DNA of 64,000 nt, taken from NCBI RefSeq assembly GCF_013283665.1, contig NZ_JABEKU010000003.1:130029-194028 (forward strand), read 5' to 3'. Position numbers and translations under genes: made by a program. This stretch comes from Ensifer sesbaniae (GTDB lineage: Bacteria > Pseudomonadota > Alphaproteobacteria > Rhizobiales > Rhizobiaceae). Of the stretch, positions 19,271-30,159 are shown piece by piece (the first letter of the stretch is position 1; each line of letters begins with the position of its first letter). Below the pieces are notes generated by a model. The model saw only the letters and a list, made by a program, of their open reading frames with translations, was not told the origin of the DNA and searched no databases.

Positions 19271-21732
19271 CCAGCTCTCCAGATTTCCCCGGCATATTGC
19301 CGGATGGTGCGATCGGACGAGAACCAGCCCATCCGTGCGGTGTTGCGGATCGCCTGCGCATACCAGTCGGATGGATTCGTCCAGAGCTGGTCGATCTCGC
19401 GCTGCGCTTTGGCATAGGCTTCGAAATCGGCGGCAACCATGAACCAGTCGTGATTGTAGATGCCGTCGACGAGGCCGGAGAAGCGGTTGCGGTCATCGGG
19501 CGAGAAGACGCCCGAGGCGATGGCCTGGAGGGCCTGCGACAGTTCGGGCGAGCCCTCGATGATGGCGCGCGGATTGTGGCCTTCGGCACGCGCCTTCGCC
19601 ACTTCCTCGGCGGTCATGCCGAAGATCTTGATGTTTTCCTCGCCGATCCAGTCGCGCATCTCGACATTGGCGCCGTCGAGCGTGCCGATCGTCAGCGCGC
19701 CGTTCAGCGCGAATTTCATGTTGCCGGTGCCCGAGGCTTCCATGCCCGCGGTCGAGATCTGCTCGGACAGATCGGCGGCCGGAACCATGATTTCGGCGAG
19801 CGAGACGTTGTAGTTCGGCACGAAGACGATCTTGAGCAGGCCCCGTACCGCCGGATCGTTGTTGACGACCCGGGCGACATCATTGGCGAGCTTGATGATC
19901 AGCTTGGCGTTGTGATAGCTCGGCGCCGCCTTGCCGGCAAAGAGCTTGACGCGCGGCACCCAGTCCCGCTCCGGATGCGAGCGGATCTGGTCGTAGAGCG
20001 CGACGGCCTCGACGATGTTGAGGAGCTGGCGCTTGTATTCGTGGATGCGCTTGATCTGGATGTCGAACATCGCCGACGGATCGAGCCTGATGCCGAGCCG
20101 GCTCTGGACGAGCTGGGCGAGGCGGACCTTGTTGGCACGCTTGACGGCAGCGAAATGCTCCTGGAAATCCGCCTTGTCGGCGAAGGCATCGAGCGCCTGC
20201 AGCGCCTCGGTATTGTCCATGAACTCATCGCCGATCGCGTCACGGATCAGCCCGAAGAGCCCGGGATTGCACTGCATCAGCCAGCGGCGCGGGGTGATGC
20301 CGTTGGTCTTGTTGTTGATGCGTTCGGGGTAGAGCTTGTGGAGGTCGGCAAAGACCGTTTCCTTCATCAGCTCCGTATGCAGCGCCGAAACGCCGTTGAT
20401 CGAGTGCGAGCCGACGAAGGCGAGGTTGCCCATGCGCACCCGCCGCTCACCGCTCTCGTCGATCAGCGAGATGTTGCGGATCTCGTCGTCGGTGGCGCCC
20501 TTCTGCTTGCGCGCCTCGATCAGGATCTTGGCGTTGATCGCATAGACGATCTGCATGTGGCGCGGCAGCAGCCGTTCGATGAGCGGCACCGGCCAGCTTT
20601 CGAGCGCTTCCGGCAGAAGCGTATGGTTGGTGTAGGAGATCGTGCGGCGGGTGATGTCCCAGGCCCGCTCGAAATCGAGACCGTGCACGTCGGTGAGCAA
20701 CCGCACCAGCTCCGCCACGGAAATGGCCGGGTGGGTGTCGTTCAGCTGAATGGCAACGGCGTCCGGCAGCGAGTTGAAATCCGGATATTGCTGCAGGTGC
20801 CGGCGCAGGATGTCCTGCAGCGAGGCGGAAGAGAAGAAGTATTCCTGGCGCAACCGCAGTTCCTGGCCAGCCGGCGTAGCGTCGGCAGGGTAGAGCACGC
20901 GGGTCAGGCTTTCCGCCTTGTTGCTCTCGCGCAGCGCGCCGATGTGGTCGCCGGCGTTGAAGGCCGCAAGCAGGATCGGGTCGATCGGCTGCGCCGTCCA
21001 GAGGCGAAGCGTGTTGACGCGCTTTGCCCGCCAGCCGACGGCGGGCGTGTCAAAGGCGGTGGCGATGACGCGCTCGGCCGGCTTCCACACGAAGCGCTGG
21101 ATCTCCTCGTCGATGTTGGCCGTTTCGACCACGCCGCCGAAGCCGATCTCGTAGGAGCTTTCACGCCGCTCGAATTCCCAGGGATTGCCGTGGGCGAGCC
21201 AGGTCTCCGGCAGTTCCACCTGCCAGCCGTCAGCCATCTGCTGGCGGAACAGGCCGTGCATATAGCGGATGCCGTAGCCATAGGCGGGCACGTCGACGGT
21301 CGCCATCGATTCCATGAAACAGGCGGCGAGACGGCCGAGACCGCCATTGCCGAGTGCTGCGTCCGGCTCGAGCTCGGCGATGACGTCGATATCGACACCG
21401 AGAGAGGCGAGTGCGTCGCGCATCTCGTCCATCAGGCCGATATTGGTCATCGCGTCGCGCATCAGCCGGCCGATGAGGAATTCGAGCGACAGGTAATAGA
21501 CGCGCTTGGCACCGGTCGCGTAGGTCTTGCGGGTGGAATCCATCCACTTGTCGGTGATGCGGTCGCGGGCGACCAGGATCGCCGCCGTCAGCCAGTCATG
21601 GGGCTTAGCGACCTTCGGATCCTTGCCGATACGATACTTCAGACGTTCGAGGATTTCGACGGCGAGCTGGCCGGGTTCAGACGACCTTGGGGCGGGCTGC
21701 GGCACTTCGTTGGTGGAGAGCCTGTTCATCAT
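19267..21732 (-). CDS. glgP: Glycogen phosphorylase
   Basis: An 821-aa GT35 phosphorylase releasing glucose 1-phosphate from glycogen ends. The pyridoxal-phosphate motif EASGTGNMKFALNGALTIGT near the C-terminus contains the Lys Schiff base. Other conserved parts are YYLSLEFLIGR, ALGNGGLGRLAACFMES and QLNDTHPAISVAELVR. The ATG at 21732 is preferred because the protein then begins MMNRLSTNEVPQ, close to the family length; an upstream ATG at 21804 would add 24 residues. It is the first gene of the glg operon, and its promoter should lie between 21733 and 21900. Confidence 0.95.
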
Positions 21733-21902
21733 GAAACTGTCTTTACCCTTTTGCGTTGGGAGGTCGCAGGCCGGAACCGACCGGGGATAGGGCAATTTAT
21801 GCATCGATCCGAAGCGCTTGCAACAGATGTTTTTAAATGGATTAGAATTGTCTCAAGCTACGGAACTCGCTGGCGGAACGGAGCCGCAATACCTAAACGC
21901 GA

Positions 21903-21929
21903 AAGCCGCCTGGCGTGACCGGGCGGCTT
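21903..21929 (-). terminator. Terminator of the VWA/TadG-like gene
   Basis: AAGCCGCC and GGCGGCTT form an 8-bp stem with an 11-base loop. On the minus strand it is followed by TCGCGTTT. It lies 22 bases past the stop. Confidence 0.65.
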
Positions 21930-21951
21930 GAAGGATGCAGGTTCTGACGTT

Positions 21952-23193
21952 TTACTTCGTCAGGCGGGTAGCCATGGCCGAGGCTTTTTCGCCGATCGCC
22001 TTGAAGGCTGCGATCAGATCGGCGGCTTCTTCCGCCTGGAAGTAATTTGCCTCGGTTGTGGCGCAGGACTTCAGCAAGGCCTTGCCGCGATCGGGCGCCA
22101 TGAAGGCGACGGTGTAGACCTGCACGTTGTTCTTTCGGGCGGTGTCGCACCACGCCAGGGTTGTCGTGTCGTCGCTCGTGTTGTTGTTGGCGCCGTCGGT
22201 CATGAAGACGATGTATTTTGTCGGGACCTGACCGTTCTTGGCCTTGTGGGCCGTATCCTCGGTCGTCGCCGCTACGCGGCTGTAGGCTGTCTTGAACGCG
22301 TTACCCGATGCGGTGCCGCCGGTCGCGATAAGGGCGTTCACATAGGTGGAGGTTCCGGTCGTGCCCCAATTGAGGTTGCCCGCCGCATCCTGTGCGGAGT
22401 TGTAGGAAACAGCCGCGGTGCGGACATACAAACTACTCGGGTCGGCGGTGTTCAGCTGCTTGAGCAGATCACTGACGGCGGTCTTCAGCGCGTCGATCTT
22501 GGTTACATAGCAGGGGCTGGTTGCTGCCAGGTTTGGATATCTGCCCCAATTCGACTCTGTGTAGTTCGGGCAGGATGTCTTCGTGGCGTTCAGCGTATTG
22601 GTTTTCCAGGCCATCGAGCCGGAGCGATCGAGCACCAGATACATCGAGAGCGCATTCTTGCTCTCTGTCGCGCTTTCTGCGGTGGCACGGGTTTCGATGT
22701 CGATTGATGTCTTCCCGAGCAGGCGTGTCATCGCGTTGAACTGGAACGTCTGCTTGTTCAGGACGGTGACGTTGTAGGCCTTGCCGGTAGGACCATTGGT
22801 GCTTTCAATGATGTCAATGGTCGGCTGGCTGCCCGTCGACGCGTCCGCCGAAGCGGTCTTGGCCAACGAGCTCGTGCCGCTTTGATCGTTCCCGCCGGGA
22901 ACGTCGACGGCGGTGCCGCCCGACTGCGTCTTGAGGAAGGCCGCGGCAATTTCCTTTGCCTTGGCGATCGTTGGCGGATCCTTTGAGACCAGAGAGGAGG
23001 CCGCCGCGAGCGCCGCCGCGTCGGCTGCATCCTGCATCTGGTTCTTGGCCGTCATCATGCTGGCCAAGTCGATGGCGACGCCGCCGGCCGCCAGCAGCAA
23101 AGGCGTCGCAAGCGCCGCCATGATACCGAAATTACCACCCCGGTCCTTGAGCATCGCCACAAGGGACCGGCCTACAGTGTATCGTCTTCCCAT
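21952..23193 (-). CDS. TadG-like pilus-assembly protein with VWA domain
   Basis: A 413-aa protein with a short basic N-terminus, one transmembrane helix (FGIMAALATPLLLAAGGVAIDLA) and the TadE/TadG signature that follows it (KNQMQDAADAAALAAAS). From about residue 190 it is a von Willebrand factor A domain with a MIDAS motif, LDRSGSM (D-x-S-x-S), and later FMTDGANNN. TadG-type proteins help build Flp/Tad pili at the envelope. Here the gene stands alone, away from any cpa/tad cluster, so its role may differ. The ATG at 23193 is chosen over one 10 codons upstream because MGRRYTVGRS fits the family start. Confidence 0.85.
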   Translation of the reverse strand: MGRRYTVGRSLVAMLKDRGGNFGIMAALATPLLLAAGGVAIDLASMMTAKNQMQDAADAAALAAASSLVSKDPPTIAKAKEIAAAFLKTQSGGTAVDVPGGNDQSGTSSLAKTASADASTGSQPTIDIIESTNGPTGKAYNVTVLNKQTFQFNAMTRLLGKTSIDIETRATAESATESKNALSMYLVLDRSGSMAWKTNTLNATKTSCPNYTESNWGRYPNLAATSPCYVTKIDALKTAVSDLLKQLNTADPSSLYVRTAAVSYNSAQDAAGNLNWGTTGTSTYVNALIATGGTASGNAFKTAYSRVAATTEDTAHKAKNGQVPTKYIVFMTDGANNNTSDDTTTLAWCDTARKNNVQVYTVAFMAPDRGKALLKSCATTEANYFQAEEAADLIAAFKAIGEKASAMATRLTK

Positions 23194-23369
23194 CTTTGCA
23201 CACCCCAGAGGAACACGTTGCAAGCTTGGGGCACAAATAGCGTCGATGGCTTACGATATCGTTGCGGCAATCGCTGCAATTTTAACGGAACTCAGGAAAA
23301 CCAGTGCTTACAGAGGGTTCCGCAATTGTGGCCTTGTCCGGAAACGGGAATGGCCTGTACCAAATCGGA

Positions 23370-24248
23370 TCAGGGCACCGGAATGACGTCCACGGCCTGC
23401 TTCGTCGTCTGGCTGCCATAGCTCTTCAGGACCCCGATGACGGGGGCGACGTCGCCGTAATCACGGCCGTGGCCGACGACGATATGGTCGGTTCCCGCCG
23501 GAATATTGTTGGTCGGATCGAGTTCGAACCAGCCGCCTGTGGTGCCGCACCAGATCCGCACCCAGGCGTGCATGGCATCGGCACCCTCGAGGCGCTCCTT
23601 GCCGGGCGGAGGGATTGTCCGCAGGAAGCCGCTGACATAGCCGGCGGGGATGCCGAGGCTTCTCAGTGCCACGATCATCACATGGGCGAAGTCCTGACAG
23701 ACGCCGCGCTTCAGCTTGTACGCCTCACCCGGTGTCGTGTTCACCGTGGTTGCCTCGCCGTCATAGGTGAAATCGCGGTGGATGCGCTCGCACACGGCGA
23801 TGGCGATCTGCCGGACCGTCATGGCGTCGGTGACGATATCCTGCGCGTAGGCGGCAATTTCGGGGACTTCCGGCAGGAGCGGGCTTGGCCCGGTGAAGTG
23901 GTGTGGCGCCTCGGCGTCGACCGACCAGCAGGCGGCGAGTTCGGCCGGCAGGCCGGCGAGATGAGGCGAGAAATCCGCCGTCAGCGGCTGTGGCTCCACC
24001 TGCACGCGCGCCTGCATGCGGATCGTCAGATCGGCATGGGAGGAGCGGAAGAGGATCGACGTGAACGGGTTGGCAAAAAAGTCGATGCTTTCGGCGCGCT
24101 CGGCCGGCATCGGCTGGCAGCTCAACGAACCGACGATGAGACGCTGGCGGCCCTGAAGGGTTGCCGGCATGACGCGCACGAGGTGGCGACCGCCGGAGAC
24201 CGGCACTTCGTAGTCATAGGTGATCTTCAGGCTGATATCGTAAAGCAA
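23370..24248 (-). CDS. Transglutaminase-like cysteine protease-fold protein
   Basis: A 292-aa protein with an N-terminal bacterial-transglutaminase beta domain (YDISLKITYDYEVPVSGGRHLVRVMP) and a transglutaminase core. The triad is visible: Cys in KRGVCQDFAH (about 182), His in DAMHAWVR (about 225) and Asp in ELDPTNN (about 242). Such proteins are thought to act as peptidases or transferases on amide bonds. It is the third gene of a tight operon, starting 12 bases after the ATP-grasp/alpha-E gene. No signal peptide is seen, so it is probably cytoplasmic. Confidence 0.9.
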   Translation of the reverse strand: MLYDISLKITYDYEVPVSGGRHLVRVMPATLQGRQRLIVGSLSCQPMPAERAESIDFFANPFTSILFRSSHADLTIRMQARVQVEPQPLTADFSPHLAGLPAELAACWSVDAEAPHHFTGPSPLLPEVPEIAAYAQDIVTDAMTVRQIAIAVCERIHRDFTYDGEATTVNTTPGEAYKLKRGVCQDFAHVMIVALRSLGIPAGYVSGFLRTIPPPGKERLEGADAMHAWVRIWCGTTGGWFELDPTNNIPAGTDHIVVGHGRDYGDVAPVIGVLKSYGSQTTKQAVDVIPVP

Positions 24249-24260
24249 TGGTCGCGCCCC

Positions 24261-26669
24261 TTAGCCGAGATAGGTTCGCGCGAGCAGGTCGGACAGGCCT
24301 TCGAGATCCCGCTCCAACCGATTGTAAACGCCGAGAGTCATGGCTTCCGGCGTCATCACCGCAAGGCCAGAATGCAGGCGCATCGCCTCGCGATAGAAGG
24401 GCGACATCTGCCCATTGACGAAAGCGTTCGGCAGCAATTCCACCTCGGTCTTGATCTCGTTCAACTGGTAGAGCACCGAGCGCGGGTTGAGCGGGTCGAG
24501 CGCCAACAGGTCCGTTACGGTCAATGCGGCGGTGCTGACATTGTAGCGCCGGCGGTGGGTCATGACGCTGTCGCCGATCTCGAGCAGCATATCGTAGGCG
24601 CCGTCAGGCGCATCCGGTCCCGACATATGGCCGAGCAGCCGCGTCATGTGCAGGCCACGCTCGAGATAGCGGCCGATCGAAAGAAAGCGCCAGCCGGTGA
24701 AGCGGTACATGTTTTCGTGCACGAGACCGGCAAAGCCGGCGAGCTTGCGCAGAAGCACGGTCATCGCGCGGGTCGCATCGTCGCCGGCCTGCACCGTCGC
24801 ATGGAACTTGCGCGCCGTCTGCGACAGGTCGTTCAGCGCCAGCCAGCCGTCCGGCGAGAACCGGTCGCGGATGTTGCCGGCGCTGAAGAGGGCGCTGGCA
24901 ATATTGGCAAGCAGGCTGTCGGGCACCGGCTGGCGCGTGTCGATGTCGAGCGCGGCGAGATAGTCGCTGACATCCCTCAGGAGCGGCAGGTCCGGATCGG
25001 CGGTTTCGGCGAAGCGACCGTGCCAGGCGCGCAGGATGCGCAGCGCCCCTTCGGCGCGCTCGATGTAACGGCCGAGCCAGAAGAGGTTGTCGGCCGCCCG
25101 GCTCGGCAGGCTCCCGGGCATGTTGCGGGTGAAGCTCTCCTCCGCCGGAAGCAAAGTCGTGCGTTCCACCGGACGGTCGCTGACGATCCAGACGTCGGCG
25201 GCGGTGCCTCCCGCCTGCATCGCGATGGCGGCCACATCGTCGCCGGAGCCGATGCGGGCGAAACCGCCGGGCATGATCTGCCAGCCGTCGCGGGTCCGTG
25301 CCGCGAAGACGCGCAGGCTCATCGGGCGCGGCGTCAACCGGCCGCGAACCCAGGCCGGGGTAGTCGAAAGCGTGACGACCTCCTGGCCGACGAGCTTGCC
25401 GCCTTCGGTGCCAAGCCAATCGGCGATCGAGGCGCGAGCCTCCTCGCCGAGCGTTGCGCCGAGCACGGACTGGCCGTTGTCATCGAAGAAGGGGCGCGTC
25501 GCATAGGCCGGGCCGATGACCATGCGATCGAGATTGGCAGCGACCTGTTCTCGCTCGCCCGGCTGGCCGCACCACCAGGTGGCGATCGAGGGCAGCTGCT
25601 GCTCCTCACCGAGCAGGTGGCGGCAGATCGCCGGCATGAAGGCGAGGAAGGCGCGTGTCTCGACGATGCCGGTTCCGAGCGCGTTGACGATCGAGACGGA
25701 GCCGGCGCGAAGCGCCTCGACGATGCCGGGCGTGCCGATATGCGAGGACTGGTTCAGTTCAATCGGGTCGGCGAAGGCCGCGTCAAGGCGGCGCCAGAGC
25801 ACGCCCACGGGTTTGAGGCCGGCGACTGTGCGTACCATCACCCGGCCGCCGACCACCGTCAGGTCCTCGCCTTCGAGCAGCATGAAGCCCAGATAGCGGG
25901 CGATATAGGCATGTTCGAAATAGGTCTCGTTCGCGATGCCGGGCGAAAGCACGGCGATGCGGTCGTCCGGATGCAGCTTGCGACTCTGGAGCGCATCGCG
26001 GAATTCGCCGAAGAAGCCGGCCAATCGGTGTACGTGGGTTTCGGCATAAAGATTGGAGAAGGCGCGCGTGGTCGCGACCCGGTTCTCCAGCGCGAAGCCG
26101 GCCCCGGAGGGCGCTTCGGTGCGGTCCGAAAGGACCCACCAGTTGCCATCGGGCCCGCGGCCGATTTCGAAGGAGACGAAGTGCAGAAAGTGACCATCGG
26201 CCGGCTTCACGCCGACGAGCGGCCGCAGGAATTCCGGATTGGAGGCGACCAGCGCCGGCGGCAACAGCCCCTCGCGCACCAGCCGGTTCTCGCCATAGAT
26301 GTCGGCAACCACCTTCTCCAGAAGCTCGGCGCGCTGGACGAGCCCTTGCGAAACCGTCGCCCATTCCTTCTCGTCGATCAGGACTGGGATATGGGACAAT
26401 GGCCAGCTTCGGTCGGTACTCTCCTTGGCGCCGTAGACCCGGTAGAAAACGCCGGCGTCGCGCAGGTAGCGGTCGGCGCGGGCGAAGCGGTTGGCGAGTT
26501 CCGTTTCGTCGAGCCGTCCGAGCGTCGCGAGCAGCCGCTGCCAGACCGGGCGGACATTGCCCTCCCGGTCGAGCATCTCGTCGGCGATACCAGGAAGGGC
26601 GCGGTAGCCGAAGACCGGATCGTCGTCGGTGCCCCGATGGTTCGCGGCGGCTGTCAGCTTTTTCGCCAT
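24261..26669 (-). CDS. Circularly permuted ATP-grasp type 2 / alpha-E fusion protein
   Basis: An 802-aa fusion. The first 500 residues match the circularly permuted ATP-grasp family (RYLRDAGVFYRVY, VVADIYGENRLVREGLLPPALVASNPEFLRP, VVGGRVMVRTVAGLKPVGVLWRRLDAAF). From about residue 518 comes an alpha-E domain (SLPSRAADNLFWLGRYIERAEGALRILRA ... WRFLSIGRYLERG). In many bacteria the two halves are separate adjacent genes. ATP-grasp enzymes of this type are predicted to form peptide bonds by acyl-phosphate chemistry. The start ATG touches the stop of the upstream DUF2126 gene (TAA-ATG), so translation should be coupled. Confidence 0.9.
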   Translation of the reverse strand: MAKKLTAAANHRGTDDDPVFGYRALPGIADEMLDREGNVRPVWQRLLATLGRLDETELANRFARADRYLRDAGVFYRVYGAKESTDRSWPLSHIPVLIDEKEWATVSQGLVQRAELLEKVVADIYGENRLVREGLLPPALVASNPEFLRPLVGVKPADGHFLHFVSFEIGRGPDGNWWVLSDRTEAPSGAGFALENRVATTRAFSNLYAETHVHRLAGFFGEFRDALQSRKLHPDDRIAVLSPGIANETYFEHAYIARYLGFMLLEGEDLTVVGGRVMVRTVAGLKPVGVLWRRLDAAFADPIELNQSSHIGTPGIVEALRAGSVSIVNALGTGIVETRAFLAFMPAICRHLLGEEQQLPSIATWWCGQPGEREQVAANLDRMVIGPAYATRPFFDDNGQSVLGATLGEEARASIADWLGTEGGKLVGQEVVTLSTTPAWVRGRLTPRPMSLRVFAARTRDGWQIMPGGFARIGSGDDVAAIAMQAGGTAADVWIVSDRPVERTTLLPAEESFTRNMPGSLPSRAADNLFWLGRYIERAEGALRILRAWHGRFAETADPDLPLLRDVSDYLAALDIDTRQPVPDSLLANIASALFSAGNIRDRFSPDGWLALNDLSQTARKFHATVQAGDDATRAMTVLLRKLAGFAGLVHENMYRFTGWRFLSIGRYLERGLHMTRLLGHMSGPDAPDGAYDMLLEIGDSVMTHRRRYNVSTAALTVTDLLALDPLNPRSVLYQLNEIKTEVELLPNAFVNGQMSPFYREAMRLHSGLAVMTPEAMTLGVYNRLERDLEGLSDLLARTYLG

Positions 26670-29600
26670 TTACGCTCCTGGCGGACGCCTGAGATCAAGC
26701 GTCATCGGGAATTCCATAGACGGGCTTTCCGGGCGAAGCGGGTAACCTCCTGACGTATGACCCCAGGGCTCGAACCGCGCCAGGCGCCGCGCTTCGGCCT
26801 CGTTGCCGTTGACTGGAAACGTATCGTAGCTTCGCCCACCCGGATGGGCGACATGGTAGACGCATCCGCCAATCGCCCGATTCGACCATGTATCATAAAT
26901 GTCGAATGTGAGGGGAGTGTTGACCGGCAGGACCGGATGCAGGCCCGAGGCCGGCTGCCAGGCCTTGTAGCGCACGCCGGCAACGGCCGAGCCGTTGGAG
27001 CCGGTGCGCGTCAACGGTACCGGCCGGCCGTTGCAGGCAACCGCATAGCGCTCGGGATTGGCGGTATCGAGCTTGACCTGCAGGCGCTCGACCGAACTGT
27101 CGACATAGCGCACGGTGCCGCCGATCGCCCCCTGCTCGCCCATCACGTGCCAAGGTTCGAGCGCCTGACGGATTTCGAGCCTGGCGTCTTGATATTCGAC
27201 CTCGCCGCAGAAGGGGAAACGGAACTCGAGCTGGGCCTCGAACCATTCCGGCTTCAAGTCGAAGCCGTGGGCGCGGAGGTCGGCGAGCACTTCGAGAAAA
27301 TCCTGCCAGACGTGGTGCGGCAGCATGAAGCGGTCGTGCAGCGCCGTGCCCCAGCGCACGAACCGGCCGTCGATCGGATGCTTCCAGAAGCGGGCGATGA
27401 GGGCGCGCACCAGCAATTGCTGGGCGAGCGACATGCGGGCGTTCGGCGGCATCTCGAAGCCGCGGAACTCGACGAGGCCCAGACGCCCGGTCGGCCCGTC
27501 AGGCGAAAACAGCTTGTCGATGCAGATTTCCGCCCGGTGCGTATTCCCTGTCACGTCGACGAGCAGGTTACGGAACAGACGGTCGACGAGCCAGGGCAGG
27601 GGAGGCGCAGTCGCCGAGCCCGGCATCGGCACCTGTGCGAGCGCGATTTCGAGCTCGTAGAGCGAATCATGCCGGGCCTCGTCGATGCGCGGCGCCTGCG
27701 AAGTCGGGCCGATGAAGAGGCCCGAAAACAGGTAGGAGAGCGACGGGTGCCGCTGCCAGTGCAGCACGACGCTTTTCAAGAGGTCCGGACGGCGCAGGAA
27801 CGGGCTGTCATTGGGATTGGCGCCGCCGACGACCACGTGATTGCCGCCGCCGGTGCCGGTGTGGCGCCCGTCGATCATGAACTTGTCGGCACCAAGCCGG
27901 CTTTGGCGCGCCTCTTCGTAGATCGCGGTGGTGATGTCGACGCAATCGCGCCAGTGCGATGCGGGATGAATGTTGACCTCGATCACGCCGGGGTCCGGCG
28001 CAACACGGATGACGTTGATGCGCTCATCCTGCGGCGGGGCATAGCCTTCGATATGGACGGGCAGGCCGACGTTGGCGGCAGCCCGTTCCGCAGACGCGAT
28101 GAGGTCGAGATACTCCTCGATGCTCGTCGTCGGCGGCATGAAGACGCAAAGCCGACCGTCGCGCGGCTCGACGCTGATGGCAGTGCGCACCAGGCCGGCG
28201 ATCTCGTCGCGCGCCACCGGCAGCGGGGTTTCCGGAACCTCCGAGGGCTGGAAACGCGCCTGCTGCGGCCGGCTGATCTCTTCGGAAAAATCGGGCAGGC
28301 CGTCGCGCGGCACTGTCGGATCGACCGGGTTGATGTAGGGGAACCAGGAGGGCGCGATATAGGGCAGGGCGCCGAGCGGCAGGCGATAGCCGACGGGACT
28401 GTCGCCGGGCACGAGGAAGAGACGACCCCGGCGGGTGCTCCACTTTTCGCTCATCCACTTCCGTCCCGATGCACGGGCGTTCCAGGCCTGCACCGGCAGC
28501 ACGTAGCCCGTGGGCGTCGTCAACCCGCGCTCGAAGACACGCGCCATGCGGCTGCGTTCTTCCGGATCCTTGAGCTTGGAATTGGCCGGGTCGACATTGT
28601 CGGGGAGGTTCGCCTCCTTCAGCAACCATTCGGCCGGATCCTCGAAGGCGGGCACGACCATGTCGGCGGCAAGGTCCAACTCGTCGGCGATTGCCTGGAG
28701 CAGGCGTTCGGCGTCCCTCTCGGTGACATTGTGGCTGCTCGCCTCCTCGGCGATGAGATCGGGGCGGCGCCAGATCGGTACGCCGTCCTTGCGCCAATAG
28801 AGCGAGAAGGTCCACCGCGGCAGGCTTTCGCCGGGATACCATTTGCCCTGGCCGTAATGCAGGAAGCCACCGGGGGCGAAGCGCTCGCGCAGGCGCCGGA
28901 TCAACGCGTCCGCCTTTTCGCGCTTGGTCGGGCCAACGGCGGCGGTGTTCCATTCCTCGGACTCGAAATCGTCGATCGAGACGAAGGTCGGCTCGCCGCC
29001 CATCGTCAGCCGGACGTCGTTTTCCTGGAGCACCTGATCGACCTTCTCACCGAGCGCATTCAGTGCGTCCCAGCTTTCGTCGGAGAAGGGCTTGGTGATG
29101 CGCGGGTGTTCGGCGACCCGCGCTACCTTCATATCGAAGGCGAAATCGGTGCGGGTTTCGGGGTCGCCGAAGAAACCGCCGGAGATCGGCGCGGCGTTGC
29201 GGAAATGCGGGGTGGCGGCAAGCGGGATGTGGCTTTCGCCGGTCAGGAGGCCGGAGGTCGGGTCGAGCCCGACCCAACCGGCGCCCGGCAGGTAAACCTC
29301 GGCCCAGGCATGCAGGTCGGTAAAGTCGTGGTCAGTGCCGGAGGGGCCGTCGAGTGCCTTCAGATCGGGGGTCAACTGGATGAGATAGCCGGAGACGAAG
29401 CGGGCGGCGAAACCGAGATTGCGCAGGATCTGGACGAGAAGCCAGCTCGAATCGCGACAGGACCCGCGGGCCGAAGTCAGCGTCTCCTCCGGCGTCTGTA
29501 CGCCGGGCTCCATGCGGATGACGTAGCCGATCTCCTGCTGCAGGCGCGTGTTGAGCCCGACGACCATGTCGACGGTGCGCTGGCGCGAGCGGTCGACCGT

Positions 29601-29996
29601 CGCGAGGAAGGCGCCAAGCGCCGGCCCGACCGGCTCCGACGTCATGTAGATCCTGAGGTCGTCGCTGAGGTCTTCCGGATAGGGGAAGGGCCAATGCTCG
29701 GCTTCCTCCTCGACGAAGAAGTCGAAGGGATTGTAGACCGTCATGTCGGCGACGAGATCGACCTCGATCTTCAGTTCGCTGACCGGATCGGGAAAGACGA
29801 AGCGGGCAAGGTAGTTGCCGTAGGGATCCTGCTGCAGGTTGACGAAATGATTGGCGGGCGAAACCTTCAGCGAGTGGCTGATGACCTTGGTCTTGGAATG
29901 GGCCGCAGGCTTCAGCCGGATGATCTGCGGCGACAGCCTTACGGGACGGTCATAGGTGTAGTGGGTTAGGTGATAGATGCTGGCCTTGATCGACAT
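26670..29996 (-). CDS. Transglutaminase-DUF2126 putative amidoligase
   Basis: An 1108-aa protein. The N-terminus is a bacterial transglutaminase beta domain ([23 protein letters not shown]) and transglutaminase core with Cys in [10 protein letters not shown] (about 177), His in DLHAWAEVY (about 228) and Asp in LDPTSG (about 242). The rest (from about residue 320) is DUF2126, annotated in Pfam as a putative glutamine-synthetase-fold amidoligase; [19 protein letters not shown] and [11 protein letters not shown] are visible candidate ligand-binding loops. The frame runs further upstream to about 30593, but that part is antisense to the aldo/keto reductase gene and not homologous; the ATG at 29996 is the natural start. 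It is the first gene of a three-gene operon. Confidence 0.9.
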   Translation of the reverse strand: MSIKASIYHLTHYTYDRPVRLSPQIIRLKPAAHSKTKVISHSLKVSPANHFVNLQQDPYGNYLARFVFPDPVSELKIEVDLVADMTVYNPFDFFVEEEAEHWPFPYPEDLSDDLRIYMTSEPVGPALGAFLATVDRSRQRTVDMVVGLNTRLQQEIGYVIRMEPGVQTPEETLTSARGSCRDSSWLLVQILRNLGFAARFVSGYLIQLTPDLKALDGPSGTDHDFTDLHAWAEVYLPGAGWVGLDPTSGLLTGESHIPLAATPHFRNAAPISGGFFGDPETRTDFAFDMKVARVAEHPRITKPFSDESWDALNALGEKVDQVLQENDVRLTMGGEPTFVSIDDFESEEWNTAAVGPTKREKADALIRRLRERFAPGGFLHYGQGKWYPGESLPRWTFSLYWRKDGVPIWRRPDLIAEEASSHNVTERDAERLLQAIADELDLAADMVVPAFEDPAEWLLKEANLPDNVDPANSKLKDPEERSRMARVFERGLTTPTGYVLPVQAWNARASGRKWMSEKWSTRRGRLFLVPGDSPVGYRLPLGALPYIAPSWFPYINPVDPTVPRDGLPDFSEEISRPQQARFQPSEVPETPLPVARDEIAGLVRTAISVEPRDGRLCVFMPPTTSIEEYLDLIASAERAAANVGLPVHIEGYAPPQDERINVIRVAPDPGVIEVNIHPASHWRDCVDITTAIYEEARQSRLGADKFMIDGRHTGTGGGNHVVVGGANPNDSPFLRRPDLLKSVVLHWQRHPSLSYLFSGLFIGPTSQAPRIDEARHDSLYELEIALAQVPMPGSATAPPLPWLVDRLFRNLLVDVTGNTHRAEICIDKLFSPDGPTGRLGLVEFRGFEMPPNARMSLAQQLLVRALIARFWKHPIDGRFVRWGTALHDRFMLPHHVWQDFLEVLADLRAHGFDLKPEWFEAQLEFRFPFCGEVEYQDARLEIRQALEPWHVMGEQGAIGGTVRYVDSSVERLQVKLDTANPERYAVACNGRPVPLTRTGSNGSAVAGVRYKAWQPASGLHPVLPVNTPLTFDIYDTWSNRAIGGCVYHVAHPGGRSYDTFPVNGNEAEARRLARFEPWGHTSGGYPLRPESPSMEFPMTLDLRRPPGA

Positions 29997-30112
29997 GCCG
30001 GATTTGGTCCCCTTCGTGGGAGGTCTGGCGCCCCCATCGCCACGAAGTTTGTGCAATGCAAATCGAGAATGCAAGCGCGAAAGCGCGTGAGGAAAATCGA
30101 GGCGCCGCAATA

Positions 30113-30143
30113 CTTTCGCACGCCTGGGCGGGGCGTGCGAAAG
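30113..30143 (-). terminator. Perfect 12-bp hairpin after the aldo/keto reductase gene
   Basis: CTTTCGCACGCC and GGCGTGCGAAAG pair perfectly around a 7-base loop, 17 bases past the reductase stop. On the minus strand it is followed only by TATTG, so termination may be weak. It could alternatively be an operator for the downstream DUF2126 operon. Confidence 0.5.
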
Positions 30144-30159
30144 GCGGGCGTTATGCCGG

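Noticed and set aside
23304..26753. An 1149-codon plus-strand frame opposite the transglutaminase and ATP-grasp genes
   Set aside because: The minus-strand genes have recognisable motifs throughout; the plus frame has none and no ribosome binding site.
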